This document shows positions 16,066-22,786 of a stretch of 27,424 nucleotides of DNA, piece after piece. Numbering within the stretch: position 1 is the stretch's first letter; each line of letters starts with the position of its first letter. Source of the stretch: a virus. The notes under the pieces were generated by a model. It worked only from the letters and a program-made list of their open reading frames with translations, searched no databases and had not been told where the DNA came from. The stretch lies in the IMG/VR virus record IMGVR_UViG_3300021962_000521, positions 1 to 27,424 of that record; one strand, written 5' to 3'. The translations under genes and the position numbers were made by a program.

Positions 16066-16404
16066 TTACGACATAAACCACGAAGAGCGCGTACCGAGCG
16101 CAGTATTATCTGAAGGGTACGTCACAAAGACGTTTTTTGTTCCGGCACTAAAGCTCACTACGTTACCGGAGTTGCTAGACGAGATGATCTTATCCCGAGA
16201 CAGTGTGGTCCCCGAAGACGTATACGTTCCAATCCCGACTTCCCAGTCATTGCCAGATTGATCGGCGATGCAGTAAAAAGTCGAGTTGCCGTTACCGATA
16301 ACAGAAAACGACTGAAACCCTGTAGCCGCGCCAGCAAGCGTAACTGCGCCAGTGCCCGTGGACGTAGTCGTTTCCTGCACCCGATCTGCAACAACGAAAG
16401 TCAT
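16066..16404 (-). CDS. Small beta-rich tail protein (112 aa)
   Basis: The product begins MTFVVADRVQETTTSTGTGA and continues VTLAGAATGFQSFSVIGNGN, DWEVGIGTYTSSGTTLSRDK, then NVVSFSAGTKNVFVTYPSDN. This is a well-recurring phage tail module, sometimes fused inside larger fibre proteins. Here it stands alone, 9 bases before the 487-aa fibre gene. It may be a fibre tip or connector. Confidence 0.78.
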   Translation of the reverse strand: MTFVVADRVQETTTSTGTGAVTLAGAATGFQSFSVIGNGNSTFYCIADQSGNDWEVGIGTYTSSGTTLSRDKIISSSNSGNVVSFSAGTKNVFVTYPSDNTALGTRSSWFMS

Positions 16405-16421
16405 GAGTAAGCCTCAGCAGC

Positions 16422-17000
16422 TTACGCGGACAGCGAGAAGGTATAGGTCACAGTCAGCGTGTCACCGCTTACAACTGAACGATCACCGGGCGATTGGAAG
16501 TCTGCAGCCGAAAACAGCGTGCCAGTCGTGCCACCTTTGGTGCTGTCGCTGGTCAAGAACGCACCGCCCACCGTCGCCGTAGCGTTAATGTTGAACGTTG
16601 CTTTACTAGCAGAGTTCGTAACGACCGAAGGATTTGCGTTCGTAGCAGCAGCAAGCGTAGCCGCTGGGCGGGTGGCATTGCTGTACGGTGTGGCTTCGGT
16701 CCAGCCCGCATGGGAGGACATGGTGTCGGACGCGGCGGGGTTGTTACTTCCGCCCGCGCCGTAGAGCCCAAGGTACCAAGACGTAATCGGCGACGTGCTA
16801 GTAAGCGCCGCACCTGCCATGTATTGCAGGCCCACATTAACCACGAGGTTGTGGTTTTCAGCAGTCCACTTTAGCTTGCCGTCTTTGTCAAAGCACTCGA
16901 CCAAAAACTTACCCTTAGCCACTGCAATGGCGTCAGACCCCGTGCCACGAACCACGTCAGCGGACATAATGTCGGAGCCGCGTGCATTTTCGATGCCCAT
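16422..17000 (-). CDS. Conserved tail structural protein (192 aa)
   Basis: RBS GAGAGG lies 7 bases before the ATG. The protein opens with a Gly/Asp segment and VECFDKDGKLKWTAENHNLV then VNVGLQYMAGAALTS, followed by an Ala/Thr/Ser-rich beta region ending SGDTLTVTYTFSLSA. The KWTxExHNLVVNVGLxxM pattern recurs in phages of this type. A role in tail-tip or fibre base assembly is inferred from its position among beta-rich tail genes. Confidence 0.78.
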   Translation of the reverse strand: MGIENARGSDIMSADVVRGTGSDAIAVAKGKFLVECFDKDGKLKWTAENHNLVVNVGLQYMAGAALTSTSPITSWYLGLYGAGGSNNPAASDTMSSHAGWTEATPYSNATRPAATLAAATNANPSVVTNSASKATFNINATATVGGAFLTSDSTKGGTTGTLFSAADFQSPGDRSVVSGDTLTVTYTFSLSA

Positions 17001-17009
17001 GTTTGCCTC

Positions 17010-17426
17010 TCAAATAGAAGAGCGGATTAGTGCCGTAGTCGCGGTGCTCCCCGGCATGGTTACAGTAAACGTATTAGTCCCGGTCTTATCGGAACCAAAG
17101 TCTATTACGGCGATGGATCGATTTGCTTTGCTAGCATTGTAAAGAAGAGCGCAGCGAGCGGTAAAGGACGCGGGGTCCCAAACCACGTTGTCAAAGGAAA
17201 CCCAAGCGGTAAACCCACTACTGCTAACAGCAATACCCGTAACGACTTTGCCCCCGGCTGTATACCCAGTACCAGAAATTTCGTTCGACGTGGTGTACGC
17301 CGTCGTAGCCTCATTAAGGTCTGCTTCTGCCGTGTACAACGCAAGCTTGATTGTATCTGTTGGGAGATTATGGATCCCTTGATACAACTCCGCTTTAAAG
17401 CTCGTGGTCTGGGTCTGAAGAATCAT
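17010..17426 (-). CDS. Conserved tail/virion structural protein (138 aa)
   Basis: The protein is beta-rich with Thr/Ala: SFKAELYQGIHNLPTDTIKL, LYTAEADLNEATTAYTTSNE, GTGYTAGGKVVTG, then NRSIAVIDFGSDKTGTNTFT and VTMPGSTATTALIR. This order is common in aquatic phage tail modules as I recall. It probably forms a small tail or fibre-attachment subunit. No catalytic residues are seen. Confidence 0.78.
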   Translation of the reverse strand: MILQTQTTSFKAELYQGIHNLPTDTIKLALYTAEADLNEATTAYTTSNEISGTGYTAGGKVVTGIAVSSSGFTAWVSFDNVVWDPASFTARCALLYNASKANRSIAVIDFGSDKTGTNTFTVTMPGSTATTALIRSSI

Positions 17427-18352
17427 TTAACTGGGTTCCTAACCTGACCGTCACGATAAGCATCACCGCGCTGTTTACCATCGCCAAGGTTCTTCAAGAG
17501 CGCCACAGATTGAGTAAACAACTGGCTGTAAAGCGCAATCTGATCGGGTTCAGCCTTCATAAACCGCGCGGCTTCAACAACAGAGCCGTTAAGAAGCGCA
17601 GAGTCAAAGTTATCGCCTAGCCACGTCGTACCGTTAACATTAGCAACACCGTTAACCGGGATGCTGAACCCACTACCAGTACCACCGATATTAGCTGCGT
17701 CACAAGACAGCACGTTGTTCAAAGAATAGAACACGCCGGGGTTCTGAAGGGTCACCGTGGATACAGCCCCACCAGAAACAACAATCTTAGCTGTAGCACC
17801 AGAACCGGACCCGCCCGTGAGCGGCACGCCAAAATACGCGCCATTTGTGTAGTTTGACCCGCCTGTTACGGTTTCAAAGCTAGTGATCGCGCCCTGAACA
17901 ATTGATTCAGGATAGTAGTAATAGTTCAACTCCATGTAGTACTGCGCAGCAGGAGTAGGCCCTAGGATAAACGACAGCTCAGTTTCTGTAGAGCTTTGCG
18001 GGCCAAAATACGCGTAGTACTTAGGGATACCCGTGGAGTTAGAAGTTGGGTACGCTTCTCGAATAAAGTTGGCGTCTTTGCTAATCAAGTAGCGGTAATT
18101 TCCCGTATTGATATTTCCACCAACAACGTCGGTGATAATCGCAAGGGAATAGACGGACAAAAGGTCAGAGGGAGCGGACAAGAACTTGTTATTTGCCGTC
18201 GTTACGCCCGACACATTTTTACGCAGATTAGCAATCTGCACTGTGTTGTAGATAGTCTGCTCAGCCTGACGGACGAACAGCGCCATCTGCGCATCGGTGA
18301 ACGTATTCTCAACGATGCTGGCGACGTTAGTGGCAAGTTCAGTGTACTGCAT
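17423..18352 (-). CDS. Second adaptor/tail-tube-like protein with inserted Gly-rich beta domain
   Basis: The 309-aa protein has helical ends typical of gp11/gp4-type adaptors: MQYTELATNVASIVENTFTD, LFVRQAEQTIYNTVQIANLR and, at the C-terminus, FDSALLNGSVVEAARFMKAE with YSQLFTQSVALLKNLGDG. The middle has the beta pattern LLSVYSLAIITDV, ELSFILGPTPAAQYYMELNY. A Gly-rich insert (about 156-238) reads GVPLTGGSGSGATAKIVVSG then AVSTVTLQNPGVFYSLNNVL, a module recalled from other phage proteins. It likely forms a neck ring with the gp4-like protein. The stop overlaps the next ATG by 4 bases. Confidence 0.75.
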   Translation of the reverse strand: MQYTELATNVASIVENTFTDAQMALFVRQAEQTIYNTVQIANLRKNVSGVTTANNKFLSAPSDLLSVYSLAIITDVVGGNINTGNYRYLISKDANFIREAYPTSNSTGIPKYYAYFGPQSSTETELSFILGPTPAAQYYMELNYYYYPESIVQGAITSFETVTGGSNYTNGAYFGVPLTGGSGSGATAKIVVSGGAVSTVTLQNPGVFYSLNNVLSCDAANIGGTGSGFSIPVNGVANVNGTTWLGDNFDSALLNGSVVEAARFMKAEPDQIALYSQLFTQSVALLKNLGDGKQRGDAYRDGQVRNPVK

Positions 18353-18355
18353 AGC

Positions 18356-18523
18356 TTACGCCATTGGCCCCCGAGCCATCACACCTTTAGTCGCAGCGCC
18401 AGTACCGCGAATCTTAATACCGGAAGTTTTCGCCCCGGTCTCAGGCTCGCCCGTGCTCTTAATATCCACGCTCTTAGGATTCTTAGCCTGCGGAATCGGC
18501 TTAGCTTTTGCGGTCGGTTTCAT
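18356..18523 (-). CDS. Small protein with conserved GIKIRGTGAATKG end (55 aa)
   Basis: The gene opens in a TAATG overlap and runs 55 codons to TAA. The N-terminus is Lys/Pro-rich (KAKPIPQAKNPKSVDIKSTG). The C-terminal half, GAKTSGIKIRGTGAATKG then VMARGPMA, is a highly conserved pattern in phages of this type as I recall. No fold is predicted by eye. The adaptor gene begins three bases after its stop. Its role is unknown; fixed position between the two adaptor genes suggests a neck or assembly factor. Confidence 0.82.
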   Translation of the reverse strand: MKPTAKAKPIPQAKNPKSVDIKSTGEPETGAKTSGIKIRGTGAATKGVMARGPMA

Positions 18524-18681
18524 TACTGTCCCCGGCTCGATTTACGTTGGTTCATGACTTTTGCCATGTTACGCCCAAGCTGCTTCATCTGAAGATTGGT
18601 CTTACCGCCTTTGGCAAACGTCGGCGTTTTGCCGGGGTGCATGGCTTTTTCGTGTTTACGCACTGCTGCTTTGCCTTCCAT
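18523..18681 (-). CDS. Small basic protein, KTPTFAKGGKT family (52 aa)
   Basis: This short gene starts at an ATG with RBS TAGGAG, 8 bases after the zinc-ribbon stop. It reads as 52 codons with no stop to TAA at 18525. The product has VRKHEKAMHPGKTPTFAKGG and LQMKQLGRNMAKVMNQRKSS, a form I recall from many phages of this type. It is strongly basic and carries the FAKGG motif also seen in neighbours. TAATG overlap couples it to the next gene. Function unknown. Confidence 0.82.
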   Translation of the reverse strand: MEGKAAVRKHEKAMHPGKTPTFAKGGKTNLQMKQLGRNMAKVMNQRKSSRGQ

Positions 18682-18689
18682 GGTGACTC

Positions 18690-19079
18690 CTAAGTCGTCG
18701 TTACCGTTACTGTACCAACATATGTAGTGGCTACCAAGTAGTTTGGTGTGAGGGCCGTGTCAAAACTACTTGCCCCACCTACCGGGTTCCATCCCCACTG
18801 AATATCACGGGATCCACCAGTCAAATTACCAACTGAATTAACCCCTGCCGTGACAAACGTTGTATCTCGTCTTGGGTTGCGCAGTGCCTGCGGGTCATCT
18901 ACAGGATACATTCCCAACTGAAGCTGCGGATGATCAGGATCCCAACATTCTTTGCACACGAGGATATTTACGCGCTTGGTTTTAACAACCAATGTACTCA
19001 AGTCCCGCAGCTTAAAACGAAACCCGCAGCGATCACAGATCGCAATTGCAATCTTGCCACTGGCGTACCGATTACCCAT
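18690..19079 (-). CDS. Zinc-ribbon virion-module protein (129 aa)
   Basis: Cys15, Cys18, Cys42 and Cys45 form two CxxC knuckles in AIAICDRCGFRFKLRDL and ILVCKECWDPDHPQLQ, which is enough for a zinc ribbon. The C-terminal half is Thr/Gly/Val-rich and beta-like, ending VATTYVGTVTVTTT. I recall this CDRCG...CKECWDPDHPQ pattern as very common in uncultured aquatic phages, always near the adaptor gene. A structural zinc site in the neck or tail is inferred. A DNA-binding role is possible but not shown. Confidence 0.8.
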   Translation of the reverse strand: MGNRYASGKIAIAICDRCGFRFKLRDLSTLVVKTKRVNILVCKECWDPDHPQLQLGMYPVDDPQALRNPRRDTTFVTAGVNSVGNLTGGSRDIQWGWNPVGGASSFDTALTPNYLVATTYVGTVTVTTT

Positions 19080-20008
19080 TACGCACTACCACCGATAAAT
19101 GCTCGCCGGGGCACAAATCGCACTGCCGCTTTCTCCCTGTCCTCGCCCGCTGCGAGATTAAACTGCTCTTCGTACTGCATTTTGAGCATCTCAATCCGAG
19201 GCATCAGCTCGGGTACTTTAGTAGCAATATGGTACGCAAGGCCAGCGGTTAGCGCTGGGAGGAACCTAAAGTTCATGTCTCCCGTCTCAACGCCGTTACC
19301 TGCATCCTGCACTCGGCGCATCCGCCAGTAAACAAACTGATAAGTCTGGGAGTTATCAGGAGTCGGCCAAACGGTAATGGCAGGAAGATTTGGGTTGTAA
19401 ACCGTAGCTCCGCTCGTGTGCGACGCTGCCGTGGTTCCGTTCTGCCCGCGCACCACGCCACCAAGACTATTGCCGCTTAACCACCCATAGTAAATATCTT
19501 CAGAGTCAATCCGAATGAACCCAGCGGATGGAAGACTTGTGGTCGAAGACAGCGTAATAGTAGTCGTAGTGGAGTTAATTGTTCCGTTCAACGTAGCGTT
19601 GGCAGGACTAACCTGCCCTGAAAGCCGCTGCACCCAAACCTGAATGGGTCGGCCCGGAGCAAGCTTATTGGGGATAGTAGCGTAGGTAGAAACACTAATA
19701 CGTGTGATTGTGAGATCTGCCTGTGTAGATGCGGCGTTTTGCCCCGTACGAATTACGTGGTCAAGCAGATCAATCGTATCCAGCGGAAGGGCGTAAGTGT
19801 TCAACCCCGGCGTCAGGGTAAGAGTGCCCTGATCAATCGTCCACATGTTGATGCCACGGTTCTGCCACTCAATGGTCATCAAGTTCATAGAACGACGAGC
19901 GGTACGCAAATCGTAGCCCGTGCGCATCTCTCGCCCAGCGCGTTCCCACGCCTCTTCGGCAATTTCAGTGAACTCTAGGTTGAACGCGGTGGTGCCGGTG
20001 GTGGTCAT
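19079..20008 (-). CDS. Head-to-tail adaptor, P22 gp4-like, with inserted beta domain
   Basis: Residues 10-125 and 207-309 give a helical adaptor of the P22 gp4 / T7 gp11 type: FTEIAEEAWERAGREMRTGY, MNLMTIEWQNRGINMWTIDQ, then FLPALTAGLAYHIATKVPEL and a long C-terminal helix. Such proteins form a ring under the portal and extend the DNA channel. Between them (about 134-206) sits a beta module with TITLSSTTSLPSAGFIRIDS, DIYYGWLSGNSL and VVRGQNGTTAASHTSGATVY, a pattern known as a stand-alone module in other phage proteins. The stop overlaps the next ATG by one base (TAATG). Confidence 0.8.
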   Translation of the reverse strand: MTTTGTTAFNLEFTEIAEEAWERAGREMRTGYDLRTARRSMNLMTIEWQNRGINMWTIDQGTLTLTPGLNTYALPLDTIDLLDHVIRTGQNAASTQADLTITRISVSTYATIPNKLAPGRPIQVWVQRLSGQVSPANATLNGTINSTTTTITLSSTTSLPSAGFIRIDSEDIYYGWLSGNSLGGVVRGQNGTTAASHTSGATVYNPNLPAITVWPTPDNSQTYQFVYWRMRRVQDAGNGVETGDMNFRFLPALTAGLAYHIATKVPELMPRIEMLKMQYEEQFNLAAGEDREKAAVRFVPRRAFIGGSA

Positions 20009-20238
20009 CTGAATCCTGCCGTTTTCTTAGCTATGCCTTTTGGCTGGGCTACGAACTGCTTACCTTTGGCTTTACCCGCTCGCTTTGCTTTAGTTGTTGC
20101 TGCGTATTCTTGGGGAGAAAGAGCCTTAATCGCAGCCTCTGGCAGATACCGCTCGCCCGTCTTGGAGGACGGTTTACCAGACTTAGTACGCCATTTTTGC
20201 GCGGTCCAGTCTTTAAGCGACTGCTGAGGAGCTTTCAT
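20005..20238 (-). CDS. Small basic protein, KPSSKTGERYLP family (77 aa)
   Basis: The ATG lies inside the end of the upstream ORF. The protein is Lys/Ala-rich: SLKDWTAQKWRTKSGKPSSK, TGERYLPEAAIKALSPQEYA, then TKAKRAGKAKGKQFVAQPKG and an IAKKTAGFR end. This order is familiar from small proteins of aquatic phages and large DNA viruses. The Trp pair plus strong positive charge suggests nucleic-acid contact, but no function is known. Its TGA overlaps the adaptor ATG by 4 bases. Confidence 0.8.
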   Translation of the reverse strand: MKAPQQSLKDWTAQKWRTKSGKPSSKTGERYLPEAAIKALSPQEYAATTKAKRAGKAKGKQFVAQPKGIAKKTAGFR

Positions 20239-20404
20239 TTAGACGGGCTTTTTTTAATTCATAGGGGTACTTGACTTGGGCTTCATCCACAGAGCATAAC
20301 GCCACATCTTGTTCATACTTCTTCTTTAAAAACGAAATTCCATCGTTTTCTACGTGTTTCCACAATACCCCATTTTTTAAATAAAACCAGCACTCACTAG
20401 TCAC
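20213..20404 (-). CDS. Small AT-rich ORFan (63 aa)
   Basis: The start is taken as the GTG at 20404, overlapping the previous stop by 8 bp; a TTG at 20440 is the alternative, and neither has a strong RBS. The product has WFYLKNGVLWKHVENDGISF and LKKKYEQDVALCSVDEAQVK. It looks like a compact alpha/beta protein, not a basic disordered one. Its DNA is visibly richer in A+T than the genes beside it, which points to separate origin. It overlaps the next gene by 26 bp. No family is recognised. Confidence 0.55.
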   Translation of the reverse strand: MTSECWFYLKNGVLWKHVENDGISFLKKKYEQDVALCSVDEAQVKYPYELKKARLNESSSAVA

Positions 20405-20684
20405 GATACGCGCCGCCCTTCTCTTTGTACTTCTTCGCAAGCAGTTGCGCTTTTCTCGCGCTCCACTGTCCTGCAGCAGTGCCTTGCGTAGCCTGCCCCT
20501 TGATGCGATTAAAAAGCGCCTTACGCATACCGGGTTTGGTGTAATTACCCGCTTCGTTCACCTTGGACTTTACTTCCCCGCCCTCGGCGTACTCATAAAA
20601 GGATGTATCGTCCCGCCGCTGTTTGCGCTTCGGCCCCGGCATCTTCTTGGGGGAAATGGCCCCCATCCCACGTGACGCCATCAT
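20397..20684 (-). CDS. Small basic protein, GQWSARKAQLLA family (95 aa)
   Basis: The ATG lies in an ATGATG pair overlapping the previous stop. The protein has a basic N-terminus (SPKKMPGPKRKQRRDD), a YAEGGEV motif, and a conserved helical core: NEAGNYTKPGMRKALFNRIK then GQWSARKAQLLAKKYKEKGG. I recall this core (tentatively DUF5872) in many phages and some large eukaryotic viruses. No function is established to my knowledge. The F/YxxGG motif is shared with several neighbours. Confidence 0.8.
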   Translation of the reverse strand: MMASRGMGAISPKKMPGPKRKQRRDDTSFYEYAEGGEVKSKVNEAGNYTKPGMRKALFNRIKGQATQGTAAGQWSARKAQLLAKKYKEKGGAYRD

Positions 20685-21184
20685 ATGTAACGTCCTTTGG
20701 TTTTACCGCGTTTGGCAACACCATCAGCTTTCTTTACAAACCCACCACGTTTGAAGCCGGAAGTAGTGCGGAGGATTGACGCATCATATATAGGCTCTGG
20801 GATCGGCATCTCGGGCTCATACATGGGCTGTATCACCTGCGGCTCAAACGTTTCCATCCCCCGCCTATATTGAACAGGTGCGTCAGAAGGCGGCAAAGAT
20901 TTAGGCCCCACAGGCTGCGGACGAGCCGGAGTAGGAGCTGGAGGAACTGCCATATCCCTAATAATAGGAGCGGGCGCAGGCGCGGGGGCGGTCACCCGAG
21001 TATACGTATTCGGTAGAGGACGCCCTGTGCTGAGCATGCCGGGAGGCAACGTTGCATATCGCTCGCCCGAAGCCCGCGCAGGCACTTTACCTTGCGGCCC
21101 GTAAGGCGCTTGCCCCGGACCCGGCCTAGTCTTGGGCGGTGGCGGGGGCTTCTTTGAAGGCAGTACAGCTTTTTTCGTTGCCAT
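20681..21184 (-). CDS. Proline-rich protein with C-terminal ADGxAxxGKTKGR motif (167 aa)
   Basis: The protein is Pro-rich and probably unfolded: polyproline near the start (KKPPPPPKTRPGPGQAPYGP), Pro-Ala repeats (TAPAPAPAPIIRD and VPPAPTPARPQP), then PMYEPEMPIPEPIYD. The last 25 residues switch to a basic tail, GFKRGGFVKKADGVAKRG then KTKGRYI, matching the ends of the two genes before it. Proline-rich spacers often hold an end module away from a surface. This gene may display the basic tag on a flexible arm (inference). Its TGA overlaps the next ATG by 4 bases. Confidence 0.75.
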   Translation of the reverse strand: MATKKAVLPSKKPPPPPKTRPGPGQAPYGPQGKVPARASGERYATLPPGMLSTGRPLPNTYTRVTAPAPAPAPIIRDMAVPPAPTPARPQPVGPKSLPPSDAPVQYRRGMETFEPQVIQPMYEPEMPIPEPIYDASILRTTSGFKRGGFVKKADGVAKRGKTKGRYI

Positions 21185-21192
21185 GATAGACC

Positions 21193-21474
21193 TTAGAGAA
21201 TCCTACCCTTGGTTTTACCACGTTGTGCACAACCATCCGCTCGCTTGGAAGCAGAACCTACAGAGCCGCCAGACGCGAATCCAAGACGCATCGAACGGGG
21301 TGCAGCTTCATCGTACGCTTTGTTCGTACGTGATTGCGTCTTGGATTCTTTAACGATTTCCTCCATCCGACGCGTTTGTTCGGGAGTAGGAGTCAGATCC
21401 TCTTCATCCGTCTTGACGATAGTCTCAGTCGGCGGGACCGTACGCTGGGGTTTAGGCTTTCTGATCTTGTCCAT
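21193..21474 (-). CDS. Protein with C-terminal ADGxAxxGKTKGR motif (93 aa)
   Basis: The ATG at 21474 follows the previous TGA (ends 21476) by one base and has AAGGTGGGG upstream; a GTG at 21489 is the alternative. The N-terminal half is Lys/Pro/Glu/Thr-rich and probably disordered (IRKPKPQRTVPPTETIVKTD). A charged helix with TRRMEEIVKESKTQSRTNKA follows, and the C-terminus is FASGGSVGSASKRADGCAQR then GKTKGRIL. The ending has the same form as in the adjacent 167-aa protein. No known domain is recognised. Confidence 0.75.
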   Translation of the reverse strand: MDKIRKPKPQRTVPPTETIVKTDEEDLTPTPEQTRRMEEIVKESKTQSRTNKAYDEAAPRSMRLGFASGGSVGSASKRADGCAQRGKTKGRIL

Positions 21475-21475
21475 T

Positions 21476-21844
21476 TCAGCACGCCCCACCTTTCATCATT
21501 TTGACTTGCGTAGCTTTGGTTTTGCCTTTCTTGGCAACTCCATCAGCCGCACGGGTGTAGCCGCCAGCAGCGTAGGCTTTACCGCCTTTCTTCATGCCTT
21601 TGGCCTCGGCCATTTCATGCTTGATCATGGACTTTGGAGCGCCTTTTTTCTTCATGAAGGCCAGCTCTTTACCCACCATTGCCTTGGATTCTTTCATGTC
21701 ACCACCCTCTTTAAATTTGCGGCCCGTATCGGCCTTGATGAAGTCTTTACCAACCTTTTGCGGAATACCTACACGCTTAGCCGCAGCAGGATCATTGGCG
21801 ACCATCGCCATCAGATTGTGTTGGGCTTTTGTTTTGCTCGGCAT
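21476..21844 (-). CDS. Basic protein with C-terminal ADGxAxxGKTK motif (122 aa)
   Basis: The start is set at the ATG at 21844, with RBS GGAAAGGAC just upstream; it overlaps the membrane-protein gene by 53 bp. An in-frame codon at 21928 would add 28 residues unlike the family. The N-terminus, MPSKTKAQHNLMAMVANDP then VGIPQKVGKDFIKADTGRKF, matches a recurrent phage family recalled to start P(S/A)KSxAQ. The middle is Lys/Met-rich. The C-terminus carries YAAGGYTRAADGVAKKGKTK, shared in pattern with the two next proteins. Function is unknown. High Lys content suggests binding to nucleic acid or to an acidic partner. Confidence 0.8.
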   Translation of the reverse strand: MPSKTKAQHNLMAMVANDPAAAKRVGIPQKVGKDFIKADTGRKFKEGGDMKESKAMVGKELAFMKKKGAPKSMIKHEMAEAKGMKKGGKAYAAGGYTRAADGVAKKGKTKATQVKMMKGGAC

Positions 21845-22025
21845 CTTTGTCCTTTCCGAGGATACGCTGAACCGTATTAGTTTCCCAGATACGGATTCCA
21901 GTCCAAACAATCGTAAATATGGCAGCAATTGACGGCAACATGTCTACGAGCGTACCAACTACCGTGGCTATGGACAGGCCGTCTAAGACAAGTTTTCCTG
22001 TCTCGTGGGTTGCATCCTTGACCAT
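21792..22025 (-). CDS. Small membrane protein, holin-like candidate
   Basis: The ATG immediately follows the previous TAA. The 77-aa product has a hydrophobic stretch from about 15 to 47 (GLSIATVVGTLVDMLPSIAA then IFTIVWTGIRIWE), enough for one long or two short membrane helices, followed by a charged tail (about 55-77). Proteins with the LPSIAAIFTIVWxGIRIWE pattern occur in aquatic phages and are sometimes called T7-type holins. A holin would permeabilise the inner membrane. It lies 15 kb from the lysozyme, so it could instead be a virion-linked membrane protein. Confidence 0.7.
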   Translation of the reverse strand: MVKDATHETGKLVLDGLSIATVVGTLVDMLPSIAAIFTIVWTGIRIWETNTVQRILGKDKDAEQNKSPTQSDGDGRQ

Positions 22026-22280
22026 TTAACAGTTCCATGCACGCAGGGATTTGTTAATCCGGCTGTTCGGATCTTTGGCCGTCTTGGCTGAAGTCAACTT
22101 CTTCTTCATCCCTTTCATCCGGGCGCAGAAGGAGTCGCGGCGTGAGCCGCCCTCCGGTTGAGGGGGCTTCAACCCCGGCTTGCCGGGATTGGCTTTGTTG
22201 TAGCTCGCGCGCCCTTTGGCATTCAAACCACCAGAGGGATTCTTGCCTTCGGCGCGCTGCCATGCTGGCGACTTAGCCAT
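22026..22280 (-). CDS. Small basic protein (DUF6321-like)
   Basis: The ATG overlaps the previous stop by 8 bp. The 84-aa protein is strongly basic and opens SPAWQRAEGKNPSGGLNAKG, followed by RASYNKANPGKPGLKPP and RRDSFCARMKGMKKKLTSAK, ending in RAWNC. I associate this pattern with a small family (recalled as DUF6321) found in many phages, including large myoviruses. Its role is unknown. High Lys/Arg content, low hydrophobicity and position between head and adaptor genes suggest a nucleic-acid-contacting or virion-packaged protein (inference). Confidence 0.8.
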   Translation of the reverse strand: MAKSPAWQRAEGKNPSGGLNAKGRASYNKANPGKPGLKPPQPEGGSRRDSFCARMKGMKKKLTSAKTAKDPNSRINKSLRAWNC

Positions 22281-22563
22281 AGTAGATCGTCACACTGGCA
22301 ATACTAGTCAACGCAACATACACGTTGGTGGTGAACAAAATCCCTTCCCCCGGAATCAGCGTATAAAACGAGTTCGGGTTAGAGTTTGCCGGGATGTCCA
22401 CCTCTAGCATAGTCGTGCCGCCAGAGCCACCGTCTTTAATAAGCAGCGTACCAGCTTGGCTCGCAACGCCGCAAATTGAAAAGCCTTTTACACGAGTGCG
22501 ATAACCTACTACCGTGGTTGAAGCGTTCGTATGTACTGACTTTACGTCGGTTTGCATACTCAT
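22273..22563 (-). CDS. Hypothetical beta-rich protein (96 aa)
   Basis: The ATG is preceded by GGAGG, an excellent RBS. The product looks like one compact beta-sandwich: TTVVGYRTRVKGFSICGVAS, then AGTLLIKDGGSGGTTMLEVD, ANSNPNSFYTLIPGEGILF and VYVALTSIASVTIYYG. Similar small proteins after the capsid gene in aquatic phages are, as I recall, annotated as structural or hypothetical. It may be a head fibre or decoration subunit. No enzyme motif is seen. Confidence 0.75.
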   Translation of the reverse strand: MSMQTDVKSVHTNASTTVVGYRTRVKGFSICGVASQAGTLLIKDGGSGGTTMLEVDIPANSNPNSFYTLIPGEGILFTTNVYVALTSIASVTIYYG

Positions 22564-22575
22564 AGCAAACCTCCA

Positions 22576-22764
22576 TTAAGCGGCGGAGATAGCAGCCAGC
22601 GTATCGACTCGAAGCCAGTTAGTACCGTCGAAAAACGCGAGCACGGGGGAGCCCGCAGCGCCGTTGCTAAAGTAAGCAACAGATCCGGTCGTGGCAGTGG
22701 TGGGGGCGGTGGCTACGGTAAAAACACCAAGATTTACCGGGCCGGAGAATGAAGTCTGAGCCAT
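22576..22764 (-). CDS. Small structural-type protein (62 aa)
   Basis: RBS GAGGAA lies 8 bases before the ATG. The product is Ala/Thr/Gly-rich and beta-like, with a C-terminal TTGSVAYFSNGAAGSPVLAF then FDGTNWLRVDT. I recall this stretch as a recurring small strand module in phage tail and head proteins. No charged core and only one Arg/Lys-type residue are present. It is the first gene after the terminator and leader hairpin. Function is unknown; a minor virion component is inferred. Confidence 0.7.
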   Translation of the reverse strand: MAQTSFSGPVNLGVFTVATAPTTATTGSVAYFSNGAAGSPVLAFFDGTNWLRVDTLAAISAA

Positions 22765-22786
22765 GATAATTCCTCACATGCGAGTC

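Noticed and set aside
21209-21880. Plus-strand ORF of 223 codons
   Set aside because: It covers three minus-strand genes with good RBS and overlap spacing. Its translation shows no recognisable motif and is a shadow.
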